The position numbers and the translations under genes were made by a program. 37,067 nucleotides of DNA from Clostridium sp. UBA4108 (GTDB taxonomy: Bacteria > Bacillota > Clostridia > Clostridiales > Clostridiaceae), in the NCBI GenBank assembly GCA_002381695.1, contig DFXM01000028.1, forward strand, positions 54,155 through 91,221. Direction: 5' to 3'. The notes under the pieces were generated by a model. The model was not told the origin of the DNA. It saw nothing but the letters and a program-made list of their open reading frames with translations, and did not search any database. This document shows positions 7,713 to 15,722 of this stretch, in pieces. Each line of letters opens with the position of its first letter. The stretch's first letter is position 1.

Positions 7713-9035
7713 ATGCAATTTATAGCCATAATCTTATTTCTTGCTTACAATGCTACATGCCTTCTATATTTTAAAAGGCACTTTCCGACAAAACAGGAAA
7801 ATTGGATTTATTATGTCGCTGTAATGGCATTAAATCTTATCTGCTATATTACAATGGATTTATTAAACCATTATCAAATCGGTGTTTTGGTTATATTAGC
7901 ATCCTTTATACTAGAGCTTAAACTGCTTTTTAAAATGGATTTACTGCAGATTCTGCATGGAGGAGGTATATATATTCTTATTATCTACTGTAGCAAGGGA
8001 ATTATAATATCTATTTTTTCATTACTACTACATGAGAGTGTAAATAGTGTACTCCAACAGAAGTTTTATTACTACATAATATCAATTATAGGGGGAATTC
8101 TTGCAATTGGTTTTATCCAGCTCATGAAAAAGACTATAGCTCCCGATGAAAAAATAAAGCGTTTATTCCGAAATACCAGTCAGATGAAATTTATTGTTAT
8201 CTATCAATTTGCGATTCTTGTCTACAATCTCCTAATTAATGACGGTCGTTTTTTAAATATAAACTTTTTATGGTTTTCACTGCTCTATTTGAAATCCTGC
8301 GTTATAACAATAGCATTTCTCGCTTTTGTCTTGAACAATAGCATCCGGGTTTCTGTTTTACTGGAGTACGAACTGTACACAAATCAGCTGCAAGATCAGC
8401 TTGAGAGGCAAGTACAACATTACAGGTCCTATAAAAATTTTACGAAGAACTTCCAGGCATTTAAGCATGATTATAAAAACTTGATGTCCACAGTAAAGAC
8501 CCTGCTTAAAAACAACGAAAACCAGAAAGCAACAGATCTAATTGATGAAATTCATGACACGATGCAGAGAAGAGCCATGATTCATAAAACTTATTCTGAA
8601 AATGTCCTGATTGACGCCATTTTACAGGATATAGCTAACGTATGTGAAGAAAAAAATATTCGATTTTCTGCAATTCTCCATATTCCTGAAAAAATGGTAC
8701 TATCTGATCTAGATGTGGTTCGTGTTTTTTCAAATGTGCTTAACAATGCTATTGAAGCGTGTTGCAAGGCATCCGATATTTCAGAGAGTTTTTTAGAAAT
8801 TGTAGGAAGTGTGAATGCTGACTGGACTTTCGTTGAGATATCAAATTCTTTTAATGGAAAAGTAAAGTTTCATGACGATGAACTGATTACTACTAAAGAA
8901 AATAATGATTTCCACGGCATTGGCTTAAAAGTGGTAAAAGAGATCATTGAGGGTGTGGGTGGACTTGTGTTGATAGACCCGGATCAGACAAAAAGGATAT
9001 TCACACTAAAGCTTTATATACCTGGGAATTATTAA
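7713..9035 (+). CDS. AgrC-like quorum-type sensor histidine kinase (GHKL family)
   Basis: A 440-aa membrane kinase. Residues 1-210 contain about six hydrophobic segments, as in AgrC/ComD/BlpH peptide receptors. A coiled linker follows, then the phospho-accepting His252 in FKHDYKNLMSTVKTLL. The ATPase domain shows the N box LNNAIEACC and the G box HGIGLKVVKEII. GGGGG precedes the ATG. It pairs with the LytTR regulator upstream. The ligand is probably an extracellular peptide by family analogy, but no precursor or processing gene is in the window, so it may sense a peptide encoded elsewhere or made by other cells. Confidence 0.9.
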   Translation: MQFIAIILFLAYNATCLLYFKRHFPTKQENWIYYVAVMALNLICYITMDLLNHYQIGVLVILASFILELKLLFKMDLLQILHGGGIYILIIYCSKGIIISIFSLLLHESVNSVLQQKFYYYIISIIGGILAIGFIQLMKKTIAPDEKIKRLFRNTSQMKFIVIYQFAILVYNLLINDGRFLNINFLWFSLLYLKSCVITIAFLAFVLNNSIRVSVLLEYELYTNQLQDQLERQVQHYRSYKNFTKNFQAFKHDYKNLMSTVKTLLKNNENQKATDLIDEIHDTMQRRAMIHKTYSENVLIDAILQDIANVCEEKNIRFSAILHIPEKMVLSDLDVVRVFSNVLNNAIEACCKASDISESFLEIVGSVNADWTFVEISNSFNGKVKFHDDELITTKENNDFHGIGLKVVKEIIEGVGGLVLIDPDQTKRIFTLKLYIPGNY

Positions 9036-9078
9036 TGAGGTAAAAGAACTATAAAAAAGAAATCCAAATTATTTTAAA

Positions 9079-9099
9079 ACCACCAGTATAACTGGTGGT
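9079..9099. terminator. Probable terminator between convergent genes
   Basis: ACCACCAGT and ACTGGTGGT form a perfect 9-bp stem with a 3-base loop. On the minus strand it is followed by TTTTAAAATAATTT, so it best serves the leftward gene ending at 9165. It could also stop the agrC-like transcript. Confidence 0.65.
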
Positions 9100-9164
9100 A
9101 TTCGTTAAACAAAAGGTATTTATCTTATTTCTAGATAAGTACTCCTATATTTTATAAATTCATC

Positions 9165-10601
9165 TTAATAAAAACTAATCTCCTCATAGTCTACTTCTCT
9201 AATCAGCTCTTCTACTAACTCCAATTTTCCTTTATCTAACCCTTGTACAAATTCAACAAAACATTCCTGCCACTGTATTTCCTTTTGAATTTTTCTAAAA
9301 TTTATATTGGTGATTTTGAAATCGTCTTCTCGTAACTCTTCATAAAGAACAATTTTGCTTAGAATGGCAAGTTCTACATATCCTAAGGAATCAAATAAAA
9401 GTCTAAACTCTTCCCCAAATAGGCAATCTCCATTAAGAATATCAATAAAATCCTGTATTCCATGAATATTTGAGTAGATTATTTCTATTTTATCCTTAGC
9501 TTGATTACAATTCATTAGATTTTTAATTAATAAATTGAATTCTTTATTGCTAAGCCTCTCAGTATCTTTTAATTTGATTTTATTAACTCTTTCTTTTCCT
9601 TCTTCATGTATTATAACCATTTTATTTAAACTTTCATTTTCCATTGTATTTAAAATTCTGAATAGAAAATCTGATTTATAGGCTTTTATATAAGCTATAA
9701 GGCTTGTATCCTCTATGGTTAAAGCTCTTATGATTCTGTCTATGCCCTTATCTATAAGTAACTCCAACTGACTCTCATTTGCCTCATTAAGCTTTTTAAT
9801 TAATAGCTCATATTGATATTTTGAAATAGTTAAATTCTTTATATTCTCATTTAATATAGCTAGAAATATAGCATTATTAATTACTACCTGAAATATGTTA
9901 ATTAGCTCTATTCTATAGTCAAAACCACAGGTTCTTCCGAAATCCTTTAAAATCGAGTCTATGACTTCCATAGAAAAATATCTACAAAATTTATTTTCTA
10001 TGTCCAAATGCTCTAAATATTTTTTAATATATAGCACTCCTCTTATGGACATATCATCAAAAACTAGAGGATAGTCTATACTACCTAAGGTATCTTGAGC
10101 TGCGAAAAGCACTGAATATTTATCAAAAAATGGCGCTATCCCCTCATCAACAGTGATATTATAAGCTTCAACTTGAACTTGTAATTTATTTTTCACAATG
10201 TCATTATAAAGATCTTTTGTTTCTTCCACACAGCTTGTCACAAGTTTAATTCCACTTTCATATATTTCTTTTATGTCCTTACTTTTTAAATTTGTTAAGG
10301 CATCTTCTGGCTCCTCAAAAGTACTGTTATAAAAATCTATGGAATACAGTATGGAAAGTAATAGGGCTTCGGCTTTATCTGTAGTAACAGAGGTACTATT
10401 TCCCTTGGTATATCTTAAGATTACCTGTTTTAAAATAGTCATTATATTCATTTGAATGGAAGAAAACTCTTCTCTAGTAAGTAGTCCTAAACGTAGACCT
10501 TCTTGTAAAAGGCTTAAAGTATAAGTATTTTTTCCTAAGGTTGGTGTCTTTATTTTTCTTTTAGCCATACTTGAGTAGTTCTTTATTATACTTGCTTCCA
10601 T
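9165..10601 (-). CDS. Hypothetical helical protein (DUF6179-like)
   Basis: A 478-aa soluble, strongly helical protein without signal peptide, membrane segment or catalytic motif that I can identify. From memory it resembles the clostridial DUF6179 family, which is found beside DUF6323 proteins; this needs a profile search. I chose the ATG at 10601, which follows GAGGGTG, rather than the in-frame GTG at 10610. It starts one base after the stop of the upstream gene, so the two are translationally coupled. Function unknown. The conserved pairing suggests a two-subunit complex. Confidence 0.7.
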   Translation of the reverse strand: MEASIIKNYSSMAKRKIKTPTLGKNTYTLSLLQEGLRLGLLTREEFSSIQMNIMTILKQVILRYTKGNSTSVTTDKAEALLLSILYSIDFYNSTFEEPEDALTNLKSKDIKEIYESGIKLVTSCVEETKDLYNDIVKNKLQVQVEAYNITVDEGIAPFFDKYSVLFAAQDTLGSIDYPLVFDDMSIRGVLYIKKYLEHLDIENKFCRYFSMEVIDSILKDFGRTCGFDYRIELINIFQVVINNAIFLAILNENIKNLTISKYQYELLIKKLNEANESQLELLIDKGIDRIIRALTIEDTSLIAYIKAYKSDFLFRILNTMENESLNKMVIIHEEGKERVNKIKLKDTERLSNKEFNLLIKNLMNCNQAKDKIEIIYSNIHGIQDFIDILNGDCLFGEEFRLLFDSLGYVELAILSKIVLYEELREDDFKITNINFRKIQKEIQWQECFVEFVQGLDKGKLELVEELIREVDYEEISFY

Positions 10602-10602
10602 G

Positions 10603-11070
10603 CTATACACCCTCTCTATTTAAATCTATCATCATACTTCCACTCACTCTAAACTCTCTTGCAAAAATTTCTAGCTTGCTTTTCAAAAGTTCCAGAGATC
10701 CTTCACAATAGTTTTCAAAGTACTCCTTCATAAGGTCTATGAGCTTATAATCACCTATGTCCTCCTCTGTCTCATTCTTTAAATAATAAAATATCTCATG
10801 GAGTTCATTTAAAGTCTCTACATAAGCTTCCTCAGTTATAAAGATTGATTCTCTAAATTCTTCTATAATCTTCTTTGTAACCTCAATACCAAGCTCTACT
10901 CTACCGTAGCTTTGCAGAGCTTTATTTCTAGCGTCAATAATATTATTTGCCTGTTCTCTAGTGAACACCATATTAGAATCTTTTGCAGTTTCGTTAATCG
11001 CAAGTATCTCAGCAATATAATATTCTTTTACAGCTAAATTTTTTAAACTTAGCATATTATCCATAAGCAT
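10603..11070 (-). CDS. Hypothetical helical protein (DUF6323-like)
   Basis: A 155-aa all-helical cytosolic protein. I chose the ATG at 11070 because AAGGAGG lies five bases upstream; the ATG at 11091 would put that site inside the gene. Residues of about 25-60 (FTREQANNIIDARNKALQ) and the acidic C-terminal half look like a helical bundle. From memory it belongs to the small family annotated next to DUF6179 proteins. It is the first gene of the pair. Function unknown. Confidence 0.7.
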   Translation of the reverse strand: MLMDNMLSLKNLAVKEYYIAEILAINETAKDSNMVFTREQANNIIDARNKALQSYGRVELGIEVTKKIIEEFRESIFITEEAYVETLNELHEIFYYLKNETEEDIGDYKLIDLMKEYFENYCEGSLELLKSKLEIFAREFRVSGSMMIDLNREGV

Positions 11071-11117
11071 CTTATCCTCCTTAAAATCCATTAATTTTTC
11101 AAAATATTTTTAACTTT

Positions 11118-11163
11118 GACTTTGTTTTATGGCTGTTGATTTTAGAATTACATATTAAAATGA
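11118..11163 (+). repeat. Dispersed intergenic repeat, copy A
   Basis: The sequence GACTTTGTTTTA, then GGCTGTTGATTTTAGAATTA and CATATTA, closely follows the copy at 37023-37067, including the TTTTAGAA-TACATATTA end. It lies upstream of the leftward DUF6323-like gene. Confidence 0.55.
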
Positions 11164-11206
11164 CGCCATAACTTTTTATTATCTTTAAAAACATTTTAAA
11201 AATCTC

Positions 11207-11235
11207 TTGACAAATAACTTTATTTATGATATAAT
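11207..11235 (+). promoter_or_regulatory. Consensus sigma-A promoter (distal)
   Basis: TTGACA (11207-11212), a 17-base spacer and TATAAT (11230-11235) match the consensus perfectly. It points toward the T-box leader about 310 bp ahead. It may drive a longer sulfur-operon transcript or a separate small RNA across 11243-11330, where weak hairpins (AAGAG...CTCTT; AAGG...CCTT followed by T-rich sequence) occur. Confidence 0.7.
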
Positions 11236-11450
11236 TAAAGTTTAACAAATATAATACTATATTGTATTCTTATTTAGTCTTACTGTCAAGAGCTTTATCT
11301 CTTTCATCAAGGTTAAGCCCTTTTTTATTTATTTTATCTTTAGCCATATAGGCTATTTTAGATCTGAACCATATGAGGACATTTTAAGAAAAGCTCCATA
11401 AAAAATTGTTTAATACTAAAAAAAATTATTTAAATTATTAAAATATTTTG

Positions 11451-11479
11451 TTGACAAAATTATCTCAATAACATATCAT
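11451..11479 (+). promoter_or_regulatory. Proximal promoter of the T-box leader
   Basis: TTGACA (11451-11456), a 17-base spacer and TATCAT (11474-11479) would start RNA near 11486, a normal distance from the T-box Stem I. Confidence 0.65.
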
Positions 11480-11545
11480 AATACTAAATTATTAAAGTAA
11501 AATAGTAGGAATTAATAAATGCTATGATAAGAAATAGTATCATAA

Positions 11546-11789
11546 GGTAAACTAACAGAGAGAAATCCCCCTAGCTGAAAAGGATTTTAAGTGTAACTTG
11601 TGTGAATGCATCTTTGAGCACTGTCTCGAAATATAGTAGACGACAGCGTGAACGCCCGTTAAAGCGTTGAGGTATGATTGTACCGAAAATGAGATGTCAT
11701 TGTATATTTTTTTGTTATATGCATGATAATTAGAGTGGAACCGCGGAAGTTAACTTCTGCCTCTAAATTTTTAGAGGCAGGAGTTTTTT
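11546..11789 (+). promoter_or_regulatory. Cysteine-specific T-box riboswitch with terminator
   Basis: This leader has all T-box parts. Stem I carries AGAGAG and the conserved GCTGAAA loop (about 11558-11580). The specifier loop is GAATGCA, with the codon TGC for cysteine at 11607-11609. The T-box AGAGTGGAACCGCG is at 11732-11745. A terminator (CTTCTGCCTCTAA/TTAGAGGCAGGAG, about 11754-11783) runs into TTTTTT. The bulge base after TGG is A, which pairs with the U73 discriminator of tRNA-Cys. Uncharged tRNA-Cys is therefore expected to stabilise the antiterminator and switch on the sulfur operon that starts at 11823. Confidence 0.95.
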
Positions 11790-11822
11790 GTTTGCAAAAA
11801 AATAATATACAGGAGGACTATT

Positions 11823-12449
11823 ATGAATTCTTTACAGTACTTTGATTCCATAGCTAAAAGTTGGAATGTTATAAGAAGCGAATATTTTGAAGAAAGGCTA
11901 AAGTATAAAATATTATCAATAACAAATATAAAAGACAAAATCGTAGCTGACTTAGGCTGCGGTACAGGTTTTGTTTCTCTGGCACTGGCTAATGAAGCAG
12001 CCATGGTATTTTCCGTTGATAGCTCCACCAACATGCTTAAAGAATTATCAGCTACTGCTTCAAAACGAGATTACAAAAATATCTACCCTATAAAATCTTC
12101 CCTTGATAATCTAGCCCTATTTGATGAATCTCTAAATACAGTGTTTATAAATATGGCACTTCATCATATAGAGGATGCTAAAAAGGCTATTGGGGAAATG
12201 TATCGGGTTCTTAAAAAAGATGGCGTAGTTATTATCTCTGATGTTATGGAGCATAAGGGACAATGGGCAAGAGAAGAAATGTTCGATGAATGGCTTGGCT
12301 TTTCAAATGGACAAATGGCAGAGTGGCTAGAGGAGGCTGGCTTTAAAAATATAAAAATAGAAAATACAGATTTAAGCTGCAAAGGTTATTCTAGCAAGGG
12401 AGAATACACTGAAACAGGGATTTTCTTGGCCAGCGCAGTAAAATTATAA
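11823..12449 (+). CDS. ubiG: SAM-dependent methyltransferase of the Met-to-Cys operon
   Basis: A 208-aa class I methyltransferase. SAM-binding motif I is VADLGCGTGF at 41-50, an acidic motif (FSVDSS) follows, and NMALHHIED occupies the post-II position. AGGAGG precedes the ATG. In C. acetobutylicum and C. perfringens the equivalent first gene of the cysteine-controlled operon is called ubiG. It is not ubiquinone-related there and is thought to feed SAM into SAH for sulfur recycling. The methyl acceptor is unknown. It is first in the operon after the Cys T-box. Confidence 0.85.
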   Translation: MNSLQYFDSIAKSWNVIRSEYFEERLKYKILSITNIKDKIVADLGCGTGFVSLALANEAAMVFSVDSSTNMLKELSATASKRDYKNIYPIKSSLDNLALFDESLNTVFINMALHHIEDAKKAIGEMYRVLKKDGVVIISDVMEHKGQWAREEMFDEWLGFSNGQMAEWLEEAGFKNIKIENTDLSCKGYSSKGEYTETGIFLASAVKL

Positions 12450-12473
12450 TTAGATTTAGGAGGAGTAAATAAA

Positions 12474-13616
12474 ATGAAATTTGAATCATTATTAATTCAC
12501 GGTGGAATAGATGGGGATGAGAATACAGGTGCTGTAAATGTGCCTATTTATCAGACTTCAACTTATAAACAGCCTAAATTTGGCGTAAATAAAGGATATG
12601 AATATTCAAGAACGGGTAATCCAACAAGAGAGGCTTTAGAAAAACTTATTGCAGACCTTGAGGAAGGCTATGCAGGTTTTGCCTTTGCTTCAGGAATGGC
12701 TGCTACAACTGCTGTACTTTCACTATTTAAGTCAGGAGATAAGATAATAATTTCAAACAACGTATATGGTGGAACCTTTAGAGTTCTAGATAAAGTATTT
12801 AACAACTTCGGTATTCAATATTCAATAGTTAATACTTCCGATTTAGATGAAGTAAGAAATAGCATTGATGAAACCGTAAAGGCCATATATATAGAAAGCC
12901 CAACAAATCCTCTTATGGATATTACAAATATAGAAGAGGTGTCAAAGATAGCTAAGGAAAAAGGTATATATACTATAGTGGATAATACCTTCATGACTCC
13001 TTATCTACAAAAACCAATAGCTCTTGGAGCAGATATGGTTATCCACAGTGCAACTAAATATCTTGGAGGTCACAGTGATATAGTTTCAGGTATTGTTGTT
13101 GTAAACAGTAAAGAACTAGCAGAAAGACTTCATTTTGTTCAGAATGCTACTGGCGGAGTTCTAGCTCCATTTGAATCTTTCCTTTTAATTAGAGGTATTA
13201 AAACCTTAGCAGTAAGAATGGATAGACATAATTCCAATGCAAAGCTTATTGCTGAATTCCTACAAAATAGAGAAGAAATATCAAAGGTATATTATCCTGG
13301 TTTTGAAAGCCATCCAGGCTATGAAATTCAATCAGCACAGGCTAAAGGTTATGGTGGAATGATATCTTTTGTCCTTAAGGAGGGCTATGATTATAAAAAA
13401 TTCCTTGAGAATCTTCAGATTGTAACATTTGGAGAAAGCTTAGGAGGAGTTGAATCCTTAGTTTGCCACCCTGCCTCCATGACTCATGGCTCCATACCTT
13501 ATGAGTTAAGACAAAAGGTTGGTATTGTAGATAATTTAATAAGATTATCTGTGGGCATAGAAAATACTGAAGATTTAATACAAGATTTAAAAAATGCGTT
13601 AAAGGAGAGTATATAA
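12474..13616 (+). CDS. mccB: Cystathionine gamma-lyase (PLP, Cys/Met metabolism family)
   Basis: A 380-aa fold-type I PLP enzyme. Characteristic blocks are YSRTGNPTREALE (44-56), FASGMAATTAV (71-81) and the PLP-lysine motif HSATKYLGGHSD with K195. AGGAGG precedes the ATG. The family includes gamma-synthase and gamma-lyase, which sequence alone separates poorly. The context (Cys T-box, luxS, a beta-synthase-like enzyme) supports cleavage of cystathionine to cysteine, 2-oxobutyrate and ammonia, with possible H2S release. It ends one base before luxS. Confidence 0.88.
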   Translation: MKFESLLIHGGIDGDENTGAVNVPIYQTSTYKQPKFGVNKGYEYSRTGNPTREALEKLIADLEEGYAGFAFASGMAATTAVLSLFKSGDKIIISNNVYGGTFRVLDKVFNNFGIQYSIVNTSDLDEVRNSIDETVKAIYIESPTNPLMDITNIEEVSKIAKEKGIYTIVDNTFMTPYLQKPIALGADMVIHSATKYLGGHSDIVSGIVVVNSKELAERLHFVQNATGGVLAPFESFLLIRGIKTLAVRMDRHNSNAKLIAEFLQNREEISKVYYPGFESHPGYEIQSAQAKGYGGMISFVLKEGYDYKKFLENLQIVTFGESLGGVESLVCHPASMTHGSIPYELRQKVGIVDNLIRLSVGIENTEDLIQDLKNALKESI

Positions 13617-13617
13617 A

Positions 13618-14070
13618 ATGGTTAAAGTAGAAAGCTTTTTATTGGATCATACAAAGGTTAAGGCACCTTTCATAAGAAAATGCGGAACTCAACAAGGTGA
13701 AAATGGAGATACAATCTCCAAGTTCGATTTAAGATTTTTACAGCCTAATGAAGAAGAACTTCCAACGGCAGCAGTTCATACTTTAGAGCATTTACTAGCA
13801 GGCTATATGAGAGAAAAGATGGATAATATAATCGACATTTCTCCAATGGGTTGCAGAACGGGATTTTATATGATAGCTTGGGGAGATGTTGAAGTTGAAG
13901 TTGTTATTGAGGCACTAAATTATAGCTTAAATAAAGTTATAGAAACAGAAGAAGTTCCTGCAACTAATGCAGTGCAATGCGGAAACTATAGAGATCATTC
14001 TCTATTTTCAGCAAAAGAGTATGCAAAGCATGTTTTAAATAAGGGGATTAGCAGTGAAATATTTAGATAG
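13618..14070 (+). CDS. luxS: S-ribosylhomocysteine lyase, AI-2 synthase
   Basis: A 150-aa protein of full family length. It carries the metal site HTLEH (H54, H58) with catalytic E57, the ligand C121 in QCGNYRDHS, and catalytic C79 in MGCRTGF. It splits S-ribosylhomocysteine into homocysteine and DPD, the precursor of autoinducer-2. In this operon the homocysteine would pass to the beta-synthase-like enzyme encoded next. Its last 17 bases overlap that gene, so the two are coupled. The Pfs nucleosidase needed before LuxS is not in the window. Confidence 0.96.
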   Translation: MVKVESFLLDHTKVKAPFIRKCGTQQGENGDTISKFDLRFLQPNEEELPTAAVHTLEHLLAGYMREKMDNIIDISPMGCRTGFYMIAWGDVEVEVVIEALNYSLNKVIETEEVPATNAVQCGNYRDHSLFSAKEYAKHVLNKGISSEIFR

Positions 14071-14962
14071 TATCAAAGAGCTTATAGGTAATACCCCTAT
14101 TATAAAGTTTAATAACTTAGATATTAAGGCTGGAATTAATATTTTTGCAAAGCTTGAAAATCATAATCCTGGTGGGAGTGTTAAAGATAGAATAGGCCTT
14201 TATATGATTGAACAAGCCGAGAAGGAAGGAAAGTTAAAGCCAGGGTATACAATAGTTGAAGCTACTGCTGGGAACACTGGCATCGGTGTGGCTCTCGGGG
14301 CTATAAATAAGGGCTATAATATAATCTTTGTAGTTCCAGAGAAATTTTCAGTTGAAAAACAAGCATTGATGAGAGCCTTAGGAGCCAAGGTGATAAATAC
14401 ACCTAGGGAAACTGGTATGCTGGGTGCTGTTGAAAAGGCTGAGGAATTACTAAACACTATAGAAAATTCTATAAGTTTAAGGCAGTTTGAAAATGAAGCC
14501 AATCCCCTTGCTCACTACAAAACTACTGGTCCAGAAATATATGAGGCCATGGAGGGAAAAGTGGATTACTTTGTTTCTGGAGCTGGCAGTGGAGGTACTT
14601 TTACAGGAGTTACAAAATTCCTTAAGGAAAAAAATAAAAATGTGAAAGGGGTTTTAGCTGATCCCTATGGTTCTACTATGGGGGGTGGAAACCAAGGCTG
14701 CTACGATATTGAAGGCATTGGTAATAACTTCATACCTAATACCATGGATATGAAGTTAGTGGATCAGGTTATAAAGGTCACCGATAAGGAGGCCTATGAC
14801 ATGGTTAAAATTCTGGCTTTAAAGGAAGGGCTTATCGTTGGAAGTTCCTCTGGTGCCGCTGTTGCTGCTGCCTTAAAGCTAGCTGAAACAATTCACAGTG
14901 GTAATATAGTTACCCTCCTGCCTGATAGAGGAGATAGGTATTTCAGTAAAAATATTTATTAG
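14054..14962 (+). CDS. mccA: Cystathionine beta-synthase / O-acetylserine sulfhydrylase family enzyme
   Basis: A 302-aa fold-type II PLP enzyme starting with GTG at 14054, with AAGGGG eight bases upstream, inside the end of luxS. Features are the PLP lysine K44 in NPGGSVKDR, the substrate loop TAGNTGIG, the phosphate-binding GAGSGGTFTG and the C-terminal GSSSGAA. No CBS regulatory domain is present. The family covers CysK, CysM and cystathionine beta-synthase. With luxS and mccB in the same operon, condensation of homocysteine with serine or O-acetylserine to cystathionine is the most likely role. It is the last gene of the T-box operon. Confidence 0.9.
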   Translation: MKYLDSIKELIGNTPIIKFNNLDIKAGINIFAKLENHNPGGSVKDRIGLYMIEQAEKEGKLKPGYTIVEATAGNTGIGVALGAINKGYNIIFVVPEKFSVEKQALMRALGAKVINTPRETGMLGAVEKAEELLNTIENSISLRQFENEANPLAHYKTTGPEIYEAMEGKVDYFVSGAGSGGTFTGVTKFLKEKNKNVKGVLADPYGSTMGGGNQGCYDIEGIGNNFIPNTMDMKLVDQVIKVTDKEAYDMVKILALKEGLIVGSSSGAAVAAALKLAETIHSGNIVTLLPDRGDRYFSKNIY

Positions 14963-15043
14963 TTAGGTTTTGTTATAATTAAGCTCTATCACACAATTGT
15001 TTGATAAGGGGCTTTCGCAAAATATATTACTAAATTTATATAA

Positions 15044-15088
15044 AATATTGAGGCTGCACTTTAATAATATAAGTGCTCCTCCAATATT
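15044..15088. terminator. Terminator between mccA and the leftward Lrp gene
   Basis: AATATTGAGG..GCACTT pairs with AAGTGC..CCTCCAATATT and is flanked by T-rich sequence on both sides, so it can serve both converging genes. A weaker hairpin (AAGC..TATCA/TGATA..GGCTT) lies at 14980-15014. Confidence 0.7.
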
Positions 15089-15125
15089 TATTTAGATTAG
15101 TTTATTTCTATATAGAATTGAATTT

Positions 15126-15569
15126 TTATGTTTTTTTAACAGGAGTTATGGGTTTGTATGGTACATGTGATGAAAGCACAATAGAGGTATTTATCTGTCC
15201 ATATGGAATTATCCTATCTATAAGCAATTCTAAGGAAGCCGTATCTGCCACTGCTACTTTTATAAAATAGCTAGCTGAGCCAGTAACTCTATGACATTCA
15301 AATATATCAGGATCATCTTTAATAATTTCCTCAAATTTATTGCAATTCACTTTAAGTTCACCCACTTGAATAAAAGCTAGTATTTTTCTTCCTACTGCTG
15401 AAGGAGATATTTGAGCAGTGTATCTTTCAATTACACCTTGCTCTTCAAGTCGAATTAAACGCTCCCTAATACTAGTACGACTAAGATGCATTTTTTTAGA
15501 AAGATCGCTTAGTGTAATTCGTCCATCCAATTGTATAAGTTCCAAAATATGGCTATCAATTTTGTCCAT
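15126..15569 (-). CDS. Lrp/AsnC-family transcriptional regulator
   Basis: A 147-aa protein. The start at 15569 (MDKIDSHILELIQLDGRI) is preceded by GGAGG at seven bases; the longer frame to 15614 lacks such a site. Residues 1-60 are the AsnC winged helix-turn-helix (TLSDLSKKMHLSRTSIRERL). Residues 65-145 are the ligand-binding RAM/ACT-like domain, with VTGSASYFIKVAV. It is divergent from the amino-acid decarboxylase at 15723, with 153 bp between. Local control of that gene by an amino acid is the simplest hypothesis. Confidence 0.92.
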   Translation of the reverse strand: MDKIDSHILELIQLDGRITLSDLSKKMHLSRTSIRERLIRLEEQGVIERYTAQISPSAVGRKILAFIQVGELKVNCNKFEEIIKDDPDIFECHRVTGSASYFIKVAVADTASLELLIDRIIPYGQINTSIVLSSHVPYKPITPVKKT

Positions 15570-15604
15570 TTTAAAACCTCCAAAATGTAGTAAATTTGCT
15601 TCAT

Positions 15605-15625
15605 ATATGTTCAAAAAGAATGTAT
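15605..15625. promoter_or_regulatory. Possible Lrp-type operator in the divergent region
   Basis: ATATGTTC (15605-15612) and GAATGTAT (15618-15625) form an imperfect dyad across AAAAA. It sits between the Lrp gene and the decarboxylase. A -10-like TATAAT for the decarboxylase is at 15666-15671. Assignment to Lrp is inferred from position only. Confidence 0.4.
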
Positions 15626-15722
15626 TTATGTAAATATATATCCTTTTTTGTATTTAATTCTATACTATAATCTAATATAATTCAATGAGTAAAATATTTA
15701 ATAAGTTAAAGGAGAGATTTTC

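Noticed and set aside
14963..15125. A possible antisense S-box riboswitch downstream of mccA, as known in C. acetobutylicum
   Set aside because: The minus strand contains CTTATCAAAC but none of the following conserved S-box core. The hairpins there are better explained as terminators.
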